A stretch of DNA of 64,000 nt from Yponomeuta sedellus (Eukaryota; Arthropoda; Insecta; Lepidoptera; Yponomeutidae), in assembly GCA_934045075.1 (NCBI GenBank), contig OW203729.1, positions 5,489,816-5,553,815 on the forward strand, written 5' to 3'. The position numbers were made by a program, and so were the translations under genes. The notes below the pieces were generated by a model. That model was not told the origin of the DNA, did no database searches, and was given only the letters and a program-made list of their open reading frames with translations. Positions 10,063-18,120 of this stretch are shown here, piece after piece. Positions within the stretch are counted from its first letter, which is position 1, and every line of letters starts with the position of its first letter.

Positions 10063-10205
10063 TTTATGACTTTTAAGTATCTGAGAAATTGTTTATTTTC
10101 CTTAGTCAGTTTTTTCTTTTTAGCAGGTGGTTTCTGTTGCGGTGGATGTGTTGTACTGAGATCTTTGGTTTCGGGTACCAATGTTTTATTTATGAAATCT
10201 ATCAT
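10059..10205 (-). CDS. 48-aa basic protein between minor and major capsid genes
   Basis: A short open frame that fills the gap between penton and major capsid genes exactly. Its ATG overlaps the penton stop (ATGA, 10202-10205) and its TGA overlaps the capsid ATG (10059-10062). The product has a Thr/Pro-rich middle (THPPQQKPPAKK), a KKKK run and a helix-like C-terminus with LTKENKQFLRYLK. I recall LT.EN..FL.SL-type tails in short proteins of related insect elements, but not their role. The perfect fit of both junctions is the main evidence that it is translated. A capsid-associated or DNA-binding role is inference from position and charge. Confidence 0.7.
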   Translation of the reverse strand: MIDFINKTLVPETKDLSTTHPPQQKPPAKKKKLTKENKQFLRYLKVIK

Positions 10206-10873
10206 TTTCGTCTTAGGTGTAAATATAACTGTAGTTCTTCTTGTCGTAGATTTATAAGGTTGTTATTTGCATCCAAAATCCTTATATTAATCTCGCTAAC
10301 TGTATTTTGATTTACTGGGAAATATATCAAATTTTTTGGGATTTCTATAATCCTGTACCCTGGCGGTACATTAGGTGCAAATTCGTAAATTATATGGCTA
10401 GGCTTCCCATTTATGTACGATCCGCTCACGATATCACATTCTATTCGAACGATGGTTGTTGGTAGAATGTTTACAGGGAAGAGAGACTCATGTAATATAT
10501 TAGCTTTAAGAGTCTGATTTCCAAAACCCAATATCCTTCCGATTGAACCGGATTTCTCAAAATGAATATCTTTTGAACAAATTATTTTTGTGCTCAAAGT
10601 GTTATTGTTACATATCAAATTAAACGTACAGTCTACTAAATTTGTTTTTAAAAAGTCATTTATATCTAATAGCTCGTATGATCCTTCGGGTATTTCAATC
10701 ATTTCGTTGTCGCCATAATGAAATTTGTTGTTGTAGCATTCTATGTTAGGAATCGAATTAAACGTCGAAAAAAAGATCAGCCCACATTCATATTCACCAT
10801 CAAGCTGCAGAGCCGGCGAATAAAATGTTGACAAAGCTGGTTTACAACCGGTTATTGATAGCGTGAATGACAT
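10202..10873 (-). CDS. mCP: Minor capsid protein (penton-like, single jelly-roll)
   Basis: 223 aa. It would form the vertices of the particle. Visible family marks are FNSIPNIECYNNKF near 39-52, IPEGSYELLDINDFL at about 61-75, a GRILGF motif in the middle, GSYINGKPSHIIYEFAPNVPPGY around 150-172 and a C-terminal LHLR. No signal peptide or membrane segment. It starts 31 bases downstream of the protease stop and ends in an ATGA overlap with the 48-aa gene. The frame is intact. Assignment is from remembered family pattern and from its place beside the major capsid gene, the usual arrangement in Mavericks. Confidence 0.82.
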   Translation of the reverse strand: MSFTLSITGCKPALSTFYSPALQLDGEYECGLIFFSTFNSIPNIECYNNKFHYGDNEMIEIPEGSYELLDINDFLKTNLVDCTFNLICNNNTLSTKIICSKDIHFEKSGSIGRILGFGNQTLKANILHESLFPVNILPTTIVRIECDIVSGSYINGKPSHIIYEFAPNVPPGYRIIEIPKNLIYFPVNQNTVSEINIRILDANNNLINLRQEELQLYLHLRRK

Positions 10874-10904
10874 CGTAATAATGGTGAGAATAGTTTATGA
10901 TTTC

Positions 10905-11300
10905 TTAATATAAATGTTTCAACCAGAATGTTTTTAAAAATTTTATGCATAAATGACCGCAATTATAGGTGTTGTTTTGTTGATAGTTCATATAACTATA
11001 ATAAACGTTAGTGTTTTTTGTTAAGTACTTGATTAATTCTACAGGTGGTTTTAAACCATAACTATCAAAGTACACGCTGTAATTATTTATCTTAATGTAG
11101 GCTACCCAGTGAGTTCCCGGATTTATTGAATTATCTAGATTCAGGATAGCGCACTCGATGTTATTTGATTTGCTTGGTAAAGTGTCTCTCATATAGACAC
11201 CTCGAAAGTATGGGATGTCCCGAGTATAATATATTAAATCTATATTACTCAGTGCTCGTCTGGGTAACCTTTTAACTAGTTTTTTGAAGAATGTACGCAC
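10905..11300 (-). CDS. PRO: Adenovirus-type cysteine protease (Ulp1-like maturation protease)
   Basis: 131 aa. Expected to cleave capsid precursors during particle maturation. The adenain/Ulp1 catalytic set is present in order: H64 in THWVAY, D79 in YFDSYG, Q107 or Q108 in the NYQQN turn and C114 in YNCGHLC. The N-terminal ALSNIDL...IPYFRGV segment is typical of Maverick proteases. The reading frame starts 25 bases inside the end of the phospholipase gene, in another frame. The start chosen is the first ATG, which keeps the whole N-terminal family block. No frame damage. Confidence 0.92.
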   Translation of the reverse strand: MRTFFKKLVKRLPRRALSNIDLIYYTRDIPYFRGVYMRDTLPSKSNNIECAILNLDNSINPGTHWVAYIKINNYSVYFDSYGLKPPVELIKYLTKNTNVYYSYMNYQQNNTYNCGHLCIKFLKTFWLKHLY

Positions 11301-12004
11301 AATCCCTTACCTGTCTTGTATGGTTTGATGTATAAACCTTTGCCTAAGGAGATCGATTCCATCATTTTATTGTGACGCACGGATTCAGAAAGATTTTTTT
11401 GGGCTGACTTGTAATCATTAACTGCTTTTGCTATTCCACCAATACCTCCAGCTAAAGAACCCAATGCTGATAGACCAGCAAAAATAGGAATGAGTGGAAG
11501 TATTCCTCCAGTTTTAGGGATGGGAATAATTCTTGGCAGCTTCATATTATTTTTCTTATGAAATATTTTTTTTGCTGCTAAGTATGCAAACTGAATAGCA
11601 TCTTGAATATTTTTAGGTTTCTTTTTTTTCAGATGCGATTTTAATTTAGCCATAGAAGTTTTGAATGATTTAATTCCAGCACCCGATTTAATTTTTGCTT
11701 TCATTACTTTATTCACCAACCATGATGCAACTTTTTCACCTCTGCTAGCATCTTCTGATTTTAATCGTTGCTTTGCCATCTTTCTTAGCTCTAAGTCAGC
11801 CTTATGCCGATCTTCTAAACTTGAATACTTTGAATAAGCTATGTCGTGCAGCATACAAGCGCTGTCCAAAGGGTTTATGCCTTTATCGCCTCTTTGCAAA
11901 CGTTCTTGTAATCGAGTACCTGGACCGCAGTAGTTGTAGCCTGGTAAGTGTAACTCTATTGGTAAATTATTGATTAAAGTATTGAGAAGTCCTTTCCCTT
12001 TCAT
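11276..12004 (-). CDS. PLA2: Phospholipase A2-domain virion protein (parvovirus VP1-like PLA2)
   Basis: 242 aa. PLA2 domains of this type help virions leave endosomes in parvoviruses, and adintoviruses carry a related protein. The calcium loop YCGPGT is at residues 25-30 and the catalytic helix has C50 and the H53-D54 pair in DSACMLHDIAY. A Lys-rich middle follows, then a Gly/Ala-rich hydrophobic segment at about 165-195 (FAGLSALGSLAGGIGGIAKAV) of the sort that could insert into membrane. The tail GKGLYIKPYKTGKGL resembles tails of adenoviral minor core or cement proteins; that comparison is from memory. All active-site residues are present. It lies 49 bases after the integrase and overlaps the protease start by 25 bases. 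Confidence 0.9.
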   Translation of the reverse strand: MKGKGLLNTLINNLPIELHLPGYNYCGPGTRLQERLQRGDKGINPLDSACMLHDIAYSKYSSLEDRHKADLELRKMAKQRLKSEDASRGEKVASWLVNKVMKAKIKSGAGIKSFKTSMAKLKSHLKKKKPKNIQDAIQFAYLAAKKIFHKKNNMKLPRIIPIPKTGGILPLIPIFAGLSALGSLAGGIGGIAKAVNDYKSAQKNLSESVRHNKMMESISLGKGLYIKPYKTGKGLCVHSSKN

Positions 12005-12053
12005 AACTAACGATGTAATGAAAAATAAGTTAACTAATCTGTAGTAATATACT

Positions 12054-12986
12054 TCAATGCTTTATTATAGCACTTTTATTAATCCAACTATTTTCCTCTT
12101 GACCTAAGCCGAGCCATTTAACAAGATATTTGTTTCCCTTTTTTTTAATTACCTTCTCAACTAAATAAATATTGGGACAGCTAGTTTTTTGCAGTTCGTG
12201 TTCGTAAAAACAACCTTTTATTGGTATACAATGTTGATCTCGTATGTAATATGTTGTGGGTATAGATTTTATTACTTTTACAACAGTGAATAATTCGGTA
12301 GACCAGTTTGGTGTATATCCTTTTTGAAAATCTCCTTTGTGCTTGCTGATACGGACAAAGTCTCCAACACGAAATTTAATTTTCTTTGCAGGTAAGGAAG
12401 GTTGTGATTTGTTTATATTACATGCAACGAGTGATTCATTTAACTTGTTTATTTCAGACGGCATATGTTTTGTAGTGCGATGCATAGTATTATTATAGCT
12501 CTTAACTATATCACATAAAGGTTCTCCAATCCACTTATAATTTCCAAACAAGCTAAAATGTTTAAACAACTTGCTCTTCAAAGTTCTTATTAATCTTTCT
12601 ACTATAGACGCTTTTTTTGTTGAATAAGTTGAATAATGATTTATTTTCCATCGGTTCGTAAGCTTCTGAAAAACGTCATTGTGAAATTCGGTACCCTTGT
12701 CGGTTTGTAAATTAGCAGGTGATCGGCCTTCTTGTAAAACCTTATCAAACGCTAGAGACACCTCAGTTTTTGTTTTATTCTTTAATGGAGCGATCCATGC
12801 GTATTTAGAAAAAGCATCGATGACTACTAAAATAAATTTGAATCCTTTGTTAACCTTCTGATAGTTTTGCATATCAATCAAATCGGCTTGCCATAAATCA
12901 TCAATCCCTTTTAAAATAACAGAACGACGTGGGAAATTTCTTCTAGCTGCTTTATGGATTTCATTTACAACAGATTGTTTGCTCAT
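12054..12986 (-). CDS. INT: Retrovirus-type integrase with C-terminal chromodomain
   Basis: 310 aa. Inserts the element into host DNA. The core rve domain carries the DDE triad: D35 in WQADLIDM, D96 in LQTDKGTEF and E130 in KASIVERLIRTLK. Downstream comes FRVGDFVRISK, the SH3-like DNA-binding part, then a chromodomain at about 273-307 (YLVEKVIKKKGNKYLVKWLG) of the kind that targets integration to modified chromatin. The HHCC zinc domain is missing or very degenerate, as is common for Mavericks. The frame is intact. The ATG overlaps the previous stop (ATGA, 12983-12986). An AATAAA hexamer is embedded in the last codons, just before the stop, and could end an upstream transcript. Confidence 0.95.
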   Translation of the reverse strand: MSKQSVVNEIHKAARRNFPRRSVILKGIDDLWQADLIDMQNYQKVNKGFKFILVVIDAFSKYAWIAPLKNKTKTEVSLAFDKVLQEGRSPANLQTDKGTEFHNDVFQKLTNRWKINHYSTYSTKKASIVERLIRTLKSKLFKHFSLFGNYKWIGEPLCDIVKSYNNTMHRTTKHMPSEINKLNESLVACNINKSQPSLPAKKIKFRVGDFVRISKHKGDFQKGYTPNWSTELFTVVKVIKSIPTTYYIRDQHCIPIKGCFYEHELQKTSCPNIYLVEKVIKKKGNKYLVKWLGLGQEENSWINKSAIIKH

Positions 12987-13345
12987 GCTGGTTTCGATGA
13001 GTCTCTGAGTGCTACTATATGATCTTTAATAATATTACTCGCTTCTACCTTTGAACACTTCTCATCTAACTGTTTCTGTAGCAGTTGTATTTGAGTTTTT
13101 ATACTTTTAAGTTCATTAATGAAATCTTGTTTTTTACAATATAATTTATTGTTTTTTTCTACATACTCCTTGCTAACAGCTTCATCTGCTGCTACAGCTA
13201 ACGGTAATCCTCTCAATATACATTGTTTTAAGTCGTAAACTCCTGACTCATTTTTACTTAGCCCTGTGTTTATAGGAACCAAATTTAATGGATCTGACAC
13301 ACGCAGTCTTTTATGAACATGATGTCCAAATTTATCTATATTCAT
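12983..13345 (-). CDS. Short fibre-like coiled-coil protein
   Basis: 120 aa. The family is recurrent in insect Mavericks (MNIDKFGHHVHKRLR start). Residues 35-64 hold GVYDLKQC..RGLP followed by ADEAVSKEYV, which resembles the DA..K.YVD repeat seen at the base of trimeric phage tail fibres. Residues about 65-105 are a likely coiled coil rich in Lys, Glu, Gln and Leu. A vertex spike or fibre attachment role is an inference from these two marks. It begins 68 bases after the DUF8207 gene and ends in an ATGA overlap with the integrase. Intact. Confidence 0.68.
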   Translation of the reverse strand: MNIDKFGHHVHKRLRVSDPLNLVPINTGLSKNESGVYDLKQCILRGLPLAVAADEAVSKEYVEKNNKLYCKKQDFINELKSIKTQIQLLQKQLDEKCSKVEASNIIKDHIVALRDSSKPA

Positions 13346-13413
13346 CTTGTAAATAGTGTGAAGGTTAGAGTAGAAATAAAATAAAATATAGATTACATAA
13401 GTATTTATTCATT

Positions 13414-14271
13414 TTATATCACACCACGTTTTTTCAGTTCTGTTAAAACTGATACAATTTCATCATCTAAGCCAGTATTACCGGCATCTTTCGAAGCTAT
13501 TAATAATTTCAATGTTTCAACTAATTCGTTTGGATCATTCCAAAAAATGTAATCTACTTTGTTATCAACTTTTTTAAGCAATGATAAACCCTTTCCTTTG
13601 GAAACATTGGCGGAACATAATAAGGGTTTTACAATTTGTAAATACTTAAATCCTCTGTTGCTATTGATTGGTTGATTGGGATCATATTTACGTCGATGAG
13701 CGTTTGTGCTTATTAGTATAAATTTATAATTCCTTTTATCATCTTCAGTGATAATGTTTAGATCAGGATTTTTTTTGTAAAGTAATTCACTGAGTCCATT
13801 AGTTTTGACATACGAATGACCTGCTATTTCAAATGCATCATTAGTTATGGAGAGCGGTGCTGATCCTATCATAGGTTTTCCATTTTCCAATCTAATTCCA
13901 TAAGGTACATCTTTGAATACTTCTGATGATAAAGACCATGACGATAAAGACTTTGCATTTGGTGTTGAAGCACCATCCGAATTTGTTTCAAAAAATATGT
14001 CACTCATGTTATTTCTAAGACTTTGATTCAGTTCAGAGTCACTTATGTTATCATCGCTGTTACTAGCATTCGATACCTCTTGGAGTGATTCCCTTGAAGA
14101 GCTAATTTCAGAAAATTTTCGTTTCTTCGTAGGTGTAGACTGTCGTGCTAAATGTTCAAGCGAATCAACATCTTCATTACTTAACTGTTCTTGATACGGG
14201 GTTCTCGTTAGCTGTTTAAGTGGATCTGTTACTGGTTTGAACATAGTTTCTAATGCCAACTCAGAATCCAT
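13414..14271 (-). CDS. DUF8207-type Maverick protein, N-terminus in another frame
   Basis: 285 aa as open frame. The C-terminal domain (about 122-285: YGIRLENGKPMIGSAPL, TNAHRRKYDPNQPI, a DYIFWNDPNELVETLKLLIAS block and a final LTELKKRGVI) is the conserved domain I know as DUF8207 from invertebrate Polinton-like elements; its role is unknown. The N-terminal third is Ser/Glu-rich and has KKRKF, a possible nuclear signal. Family members usually start further upstream with a basic helix. Here that helix lies in the short frame at 14261-14359, separated by a one-base shift at the A-run 14271-14275. AATAAA on the minus strand near 13,400 could end this transcript. Confidence 0.8.
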   Translation of the reverse strand: MDSELALETMFKPVTDPLKQLTRTPYQEQLSNEDVDSLEHLARQSTPTKKRKFSEISSSRESLQEVSNASNSDDNISDSELNQSLRNNMSDIFFETNSDGASTPNAKSLSSWSLSSEVFKDVPYGIRLENGKPMIGSAPLSITNDAFEIAGHSYVKTNGLSELLYKKNPDLNIITEDDKRNYKFILISTNAHRRKYDPNQPINSNRGFKYLQIVKPLLCSANVSKGKGLSLLKKVDNKVDYIFWNDPNELVETLKLLIASKDAGNTGLDDEIVSVLTELKKRGVI

Positions 14272-14359
14272 TTTTAGTATTTTTCATGTTTTGAACCTTC
14301 TTTTTAACAGCCTCAGCAGACTTAATTATTTGTTGTTTAATTGATTTTTCATCACACAT
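14261..14359 (-). pseudogene. Detached N-terminal fragment of the DUF8207-type protein
   Basis: A 32-codon frame whose helix (IIKSAEAVKKKVQNMK) looks like the usual start of DUF8207 proteins. It overlaps the main frame by 11 bases at an A5 run. A one-base surplus in that run would explain the separation. It could instead be an independent short upstream frame that controls translation. Confidence 0.5.
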
Positions 14360-14440
14360 TTTTTCTTATTTTACAACTACTCGCATATAAAGAAGATAAG
14401 AAAGTGGCTTCTGATTTAAAAAAAACGGCATTTATGTATC

Positions 14441-15131
14441 TCACTCGTCGAAAGTAATAAAGGTGTCGAATTTCATTCTGTAGCATCCGTTATTTCTTTG
14501 ACAGTCTTTATTAATCACTAAATAGCTAAATGTATCTTTCCAAACTTGTGAACAAAGTTCGCGAAATTGATGCCAAGGCATATCAGTGTTCACATGTTCA
14601 TCATAAATATGACGTAAGTTAATATCATCCTGTTTGAATATGATGAGTAGATTTGCATTGTCGCGAACCAGTTGTTTTGGGACTTTGCTATAAGTTTGGT
14701 TCAAATAAAAACAGTCTATATTTTTTATGTCTACCCATGGCAAAGTAATCACGAATGTTATTTTGATTTTCACAGGCAACATCGTCGAAAATAATGACAG
14801 AATTTTGAGACGCTAAGCTTGGATTTAAGACTTCTTTGTTATCGCGATATTTATAATAACGTATTCCTGGAACGAGATTCATTACCTTCTCTAAAAATAT
14901 GTATTTTGGTTGATACAACGTTTTCGAATAAACGTACACGTTACGGAAATGTAAACCATTAGGATGTAAAAGTAACCCAAGGACTAAGTTTGTTTTTCCG
15001 CAGTTAGACGGTCCGCAAACTATACAACGGATGGTGTTTGGTAAAAGCTTTCCGTGACGATATGTATTTTTTTCAGATCCTACATCAATATTCTCAAGAT
15101 TTAGTGATGTAGGTTGTTTAACAAATTTCAT
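14441..15131 (-). pseudogene. FtsK/HerA-type genome packaging ATPase, interrupted by a frameshift
   Basis: Drives DNA into the capsid in Mavericks and adintoviruses. The first frame (14688-15131) carries Walker A GPSNCGKT at residues 40-47 and Walker B VIIFDD with D116/D117, ending in family sequence up to YFAMGRHK. The family sequence then continues in another frame (14441-14782) from about NIDCFYLNQTYSKVPKQ to the end. The switch falls at six A's on the coding strand (14721-14726), so a one-base surplus is the simplest cause. It may be a real mutation, an assembly error, or slippage at the run. Without correction the product lacks its C-terminal third. As first gene of the minus block it would share the promoter region right of 15,132. 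Confidence 0.85.
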
Positions 15132-15165
15132 TTTTGGAGAAATATGTTACCAGTGATGTCCTCAT

Positions 15166-15206
15166 TACTGAAATGCGATCATCACGATTAAACTTCAGTA
15201 TTTATC
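15166..15206 (-). promoter_or_regulatory. Candidate promoter of the minus-strand gene block
   Basis: On the minus strand TTCAGTA (15166-15172) contains the TCAGT initiator, 38 bases before the ATPase ATG. A TATA-like GATAAATA lies about 30-37 bases further upstream (15199-15206). Both the spacing and the shared heptamer with the other two element genes support it weakly. Confidence 0.35.
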
Positions 15207-15263
15207 TGTGTTACTAACATCATTTCATTTCCTGCCGCAAGTAAAATTCAGAATCAATCAATA

Positions 15264-15377
15264 TTATTGGGTATTCTGGAACAGATGTAATGAGTTTGAG
15301 TGAACGACAAGCCGCGCCAACCGGCGCGGTGCGTCGTGAGCTCAAACGAATGGAAGCTGGTCCAGAATGCCCAATAA
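15264..15377. mobile_element. 114-bp palindromic hairpin element
   Basis: TTATTGGG...CCCAATAA ends. The whole length folds on itself: outer arms of about 43 bases match with scattered differences and the centre is CCGCGCC/GGCGCGG. It is a fold-back MITE or a structural element near the right end of the adintovirus-like region. The ORF across it is only a product of the palindrome. Confidence 0.65.
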
Positions 15378-15636
15378 CATCCTACTTCCGACTATGCATA
15401 CGCTGTCTATCCGCCCGTCCGACCTCCGTGCTTCATCCTGCGCCCGTCCGTCATTCGATTGTCCGTGTTTCCATAAATGTAAATTTTGTATGTAAACTTA
15501 ATTTAAGTAATTTGTTCAAAATTATACGTAACTTAGTTTTAAAGTTCGAGTAATTCTGCCGACATACTATATTTAGTTTGGCGGAAACGATTGAATGTAA
15601 AAGTACGTTTTATAGAATAGAATAAATTAATATTAT

Positions 15637-15905
15637 GGGATGGGTGACCATCCGGTGACTAGCGCTAGAGGCCTTTTTTTAGCGTTTCTATGCTTCACAA
15701 GGCATGTTAAAGCATTGGTGCCGGCTGTCATGTACTCGTAATGACAGTCATTAATCCATGTCAAAGGCTTATTGGGTGGCTTGATACCTCCTAACGGTAA
15801 GGCCGGCCACTGTCTTAAAATCTCCACCAACCCGGACTTGGCCCCCGTGGTGGAGTATGGCCTAACCTTTGAAGAGACCCGTGCCCCAGCAGGGACATAA
15901 TAAAG
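15637..15905 (+). mobile_element. 5S-rRNA-derived SINE, 5'-truncated
   Basis: Begins at the 5S box C-like GGATGGGTGACC and continues through the family body (GTTGGTGCCGGCTGTCAT, GGCCCCCGTGGTGGAGTATGG) to the CCCAGCAG-type 3' end. Confidence 0.75.
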
Positions 15906-16289
15906 GACATTGAAAAGACTAAGTTTGGAGTTTTTTGATTATTTAACAATGAATAACAAAGTTTATCATAAAGATCTTTACCGTACTTCCATACCTAATG
16001 ATAAATATACCTTCTGCCAGTGCACCCATCAAACAGCCTTCTACTGTAAGATAGAAATTCCTTTTACACACGCATTTTCTGTGTAAACAAAAATATGATA
16101 GCGAGCTCAGCTAGACGTTTATTTGTACAATCTTAGAGGCAGCTCGGATCAAACCAAATGGAATAAGATGCGTCTTATTTTTTTCAAAGGCACAAAGTGA
16201 TTTCGTCACCAAATAGAATGTATATTGCACCTAAGAAGTTAATTTGTCATGTCAAATTTTAAAGTGGTGATAACTTTGAAATCCCGAAT

Positions 16290-16770
16290 GTAGAAATCGG
16301 ACGCCAAACAAAGCTGGTAGATATCGGCAAACGGATTGCGACTCTGAAGTGGAAGTGGGCGGGACACTTGGCCAGGCGGAATGATGGCAGATGGACGAAG
16401 GCAGTGACAGAGTGGCGGCCGTGGGAGGGGGAACGGTCGGTGGGTCAGCAGCCAGATGGTCAGATGACCTAATTATACTATTTTTTATTTTTAATGCACT
16501 AACCCGTGCTAAGGAACAAATTTAAAAACCTATTTAGAGGCTAAAAATTTCACCCATGCCGGGATTCGAACCCGCAACCTCTGGCTCGGATAGTCAGAGG
16601 TTGCGGGTTCGAATCCCGGCATGGGTGAAATTTTTAGCCTCTAAATAGGTTTTCAGATGACCTAAGTAAAGTGGCCGGCAAACAGTGGATGAGACCAGCG
16701 CGAGACCGTGCTGGCTGGCGTGGAAATGAAGAGGCCTATACCCAGCAGTGGGGTTTACCGGGCTGATGAT
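16290..16770 (+). mobile_element. RTE-like LINE 3' end interrupted by a SINE
   Basis: Coding remnant of the C-terminus of an RTE-type reverse transcriptase protein (LKWKWAGHLARR-like, then a GRP segment) followed by the AGGCCTATACCCAGCAGTGG tail. The fold-back SINE at 16473-16652 splits it, leaving a 13-bp target duplication. Confidence 0.7.
16473..16652 (-). mobile_element. Fold-back tRNA-derived SINE (copy 1)
   Basis: Tail (GTGCATTAAAAATAAA on the minus strand) at the left, then the tRNA-like part with B box GGTTCGAATCCC, then an inverted copy of the same part ending at AATAGGTTTT. Flanked by TCAGATGACCTAA (16460-16472 and 16653-16665), a duplication typical of LINE-mediated insertion. Confidence 0.85.
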
Positions 16771-16775
16771 GATAA

Positions 16776-17325
16776 CTTTGAAATGTTGTATATCTTTTAT
16801 AATAATAATTTGTGTTTACACTGCAACGACTTCAATCGACCAGCGCTGAGGGCTCACACCCTCAGCAAAATGCTGAGTCAGCTGCCTTTTGCAGCAACGG
16901 AAACACACCGCGACAAAACTGTTTATATTGTCTTTACTACCTTACCCTTTGATTGTTCTCCGATAAGTCTGTATCGTATTTGTTAGATGTTTTGTGTGTG
17001 TGACTGTTCATGCAATAAATGTTTCTCTTCCTTTTTTCTTTCTAATTGTGGCTTTATTTGTAGATTAATAGTATATTTTATAATAAAACAGAAAAACTGG
17101 ATAAAAACGGATAAACAGGTAATATAGTCAGAGCTGGTCGAAGGGTAAAGTTGTAATGATGAAAAATGAGGGAAATCGAAAAATGTGTGACGTAATTTAA
17201 ATATTTAAAAATTATAGAAATAACAAAATGGTTTAAAGAGGTTTGCACCGTTACAACTTAACGCCACCAGTGGATTAAAAATCATTTAACTTGTTTTTAG
17301 TACGTTTTTCTCAAAATATCATCAT
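16776..17325. other. No gene recognised
   Basis: Unique-looking AT-rich sequence. A stretch near 16,950-17,035 ending GCAATAAATGTTTCTC resembles the 3' end of a non-LTR element. Confidence 0.4.
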
Positions 17326-17329
17326 CAAC

Positions 17330-17420
17330 CCATTTTGTCCCCAACGAGGGGCACGGGTCTCTTCCCTGAGGAAGGTATAGGCCATATTCCACCAAGGGGA
17401 ACCGCTTTCAAAAAGTGAAC
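17330..17420 (-). mobile_element. 5S-derived SINE 3' fragment
   Basis: Reverse complement of the family tail: CATCAACCC...CCCCAACGAGGGGCACGGGTCTCTTCC. Confidence 0.6.
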
Positions 17421-17585
17421 ATCAGTAGGCAAAACGCGTCGCGTATTTTCGCACACAAGTATTGGTGTCGGTGGTGGTGTGTTCGTGTCTTCTGCTTGAA
17501 AAAGTGGGAGGGAGGGCGGTGCATTAACTAACCGCATGGTGCTTGTGGGATTTTTGGCGGCATTCAGCAAAGTAATTTTAACTTA

Positions 17586-17812
17586 CACTATTTTTATTTT
17601 TAATGCACTAACCCGTGCTAAGGAACAAATTTAAAAACCTATTTAGAGGCTAAAAATTTCACCCATGCCGGGATTCGAACCCGCAACCTCTGGCTATCCG
17701 TGCCAGCGCTCTTCCAATTGAGCTCAATTGGAAGAGCGCTGGCACGGATAGCCAGAGGTTGCGGGTTCCGATCCCGGCATGGGTGAAATTTTTAGCCTCT
17801 AAATAGGTTTTT
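17586..17812 (-). mobile_element. Fold-back tRNA-derived SINE (copy 2)
   Basis: Near-perfect inverted arms of about 105 bases meeting at CAATTGAGCTCAATTG. Each arm holds the tRNA-like region and 3' unique part. The outer left end continues into the TTAATGCACTAACCCG tail. Confidence 0.85.
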
Positions 17813-17989
17813 ATATTTACTTATTCCAAATGCGCGTTATAAAAGATATAATTATTTTCCATTGTTGGGTTACCACCGCCTAGTGCCTTAAATTGGCATG
17901 TTGCTGCAGAGTTACGCTAAGCTACTGTTGATAACTGCTGCTGATAAACTTCAGCATTATTTGTGATGAAGCGCTCGTTACAGCTCGGC

Positions 17990-18120
17990 TGGCAGCTGGC
18001 CACGAGCGCTTCATTACAGTTGTTAATTGTAGTTGAACCGAGTGATTGGAATCAATCACTTTAGTTAGGCAACAACAGGCGCGGTCAGGTGCATGATGGG
18101 TGACCGTCCCATGACGTACA
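17990..18120 (+). mobile_element. 5S-derived SINE, 5' part
   Basis: GAACCGAGTGATTGG, AGTTAGGCAACAACAGGCGC (5S box A/IE-like) and GATGGGTGACCGTCCC (box C-like) in order. Confidence 0.7.

Noticed and set aside
14716..14730. Programmed -1 ribosomal frameshift in the ATPase
   Set aside because: The A AAA AAT string is present but not in the register needed for a -1 slip, and the family continues in the +1 sense.
16540..16630. True tRNA genes
   Set aside because: All tRNA-like segments (16.5, 17.7, 24.6, 28.8, 32.7, 37.7, 38.0, 51.0, 58.9 and 62.6 kb) are followed by SINE tails, occur in several copies and have poor anticodon loops.
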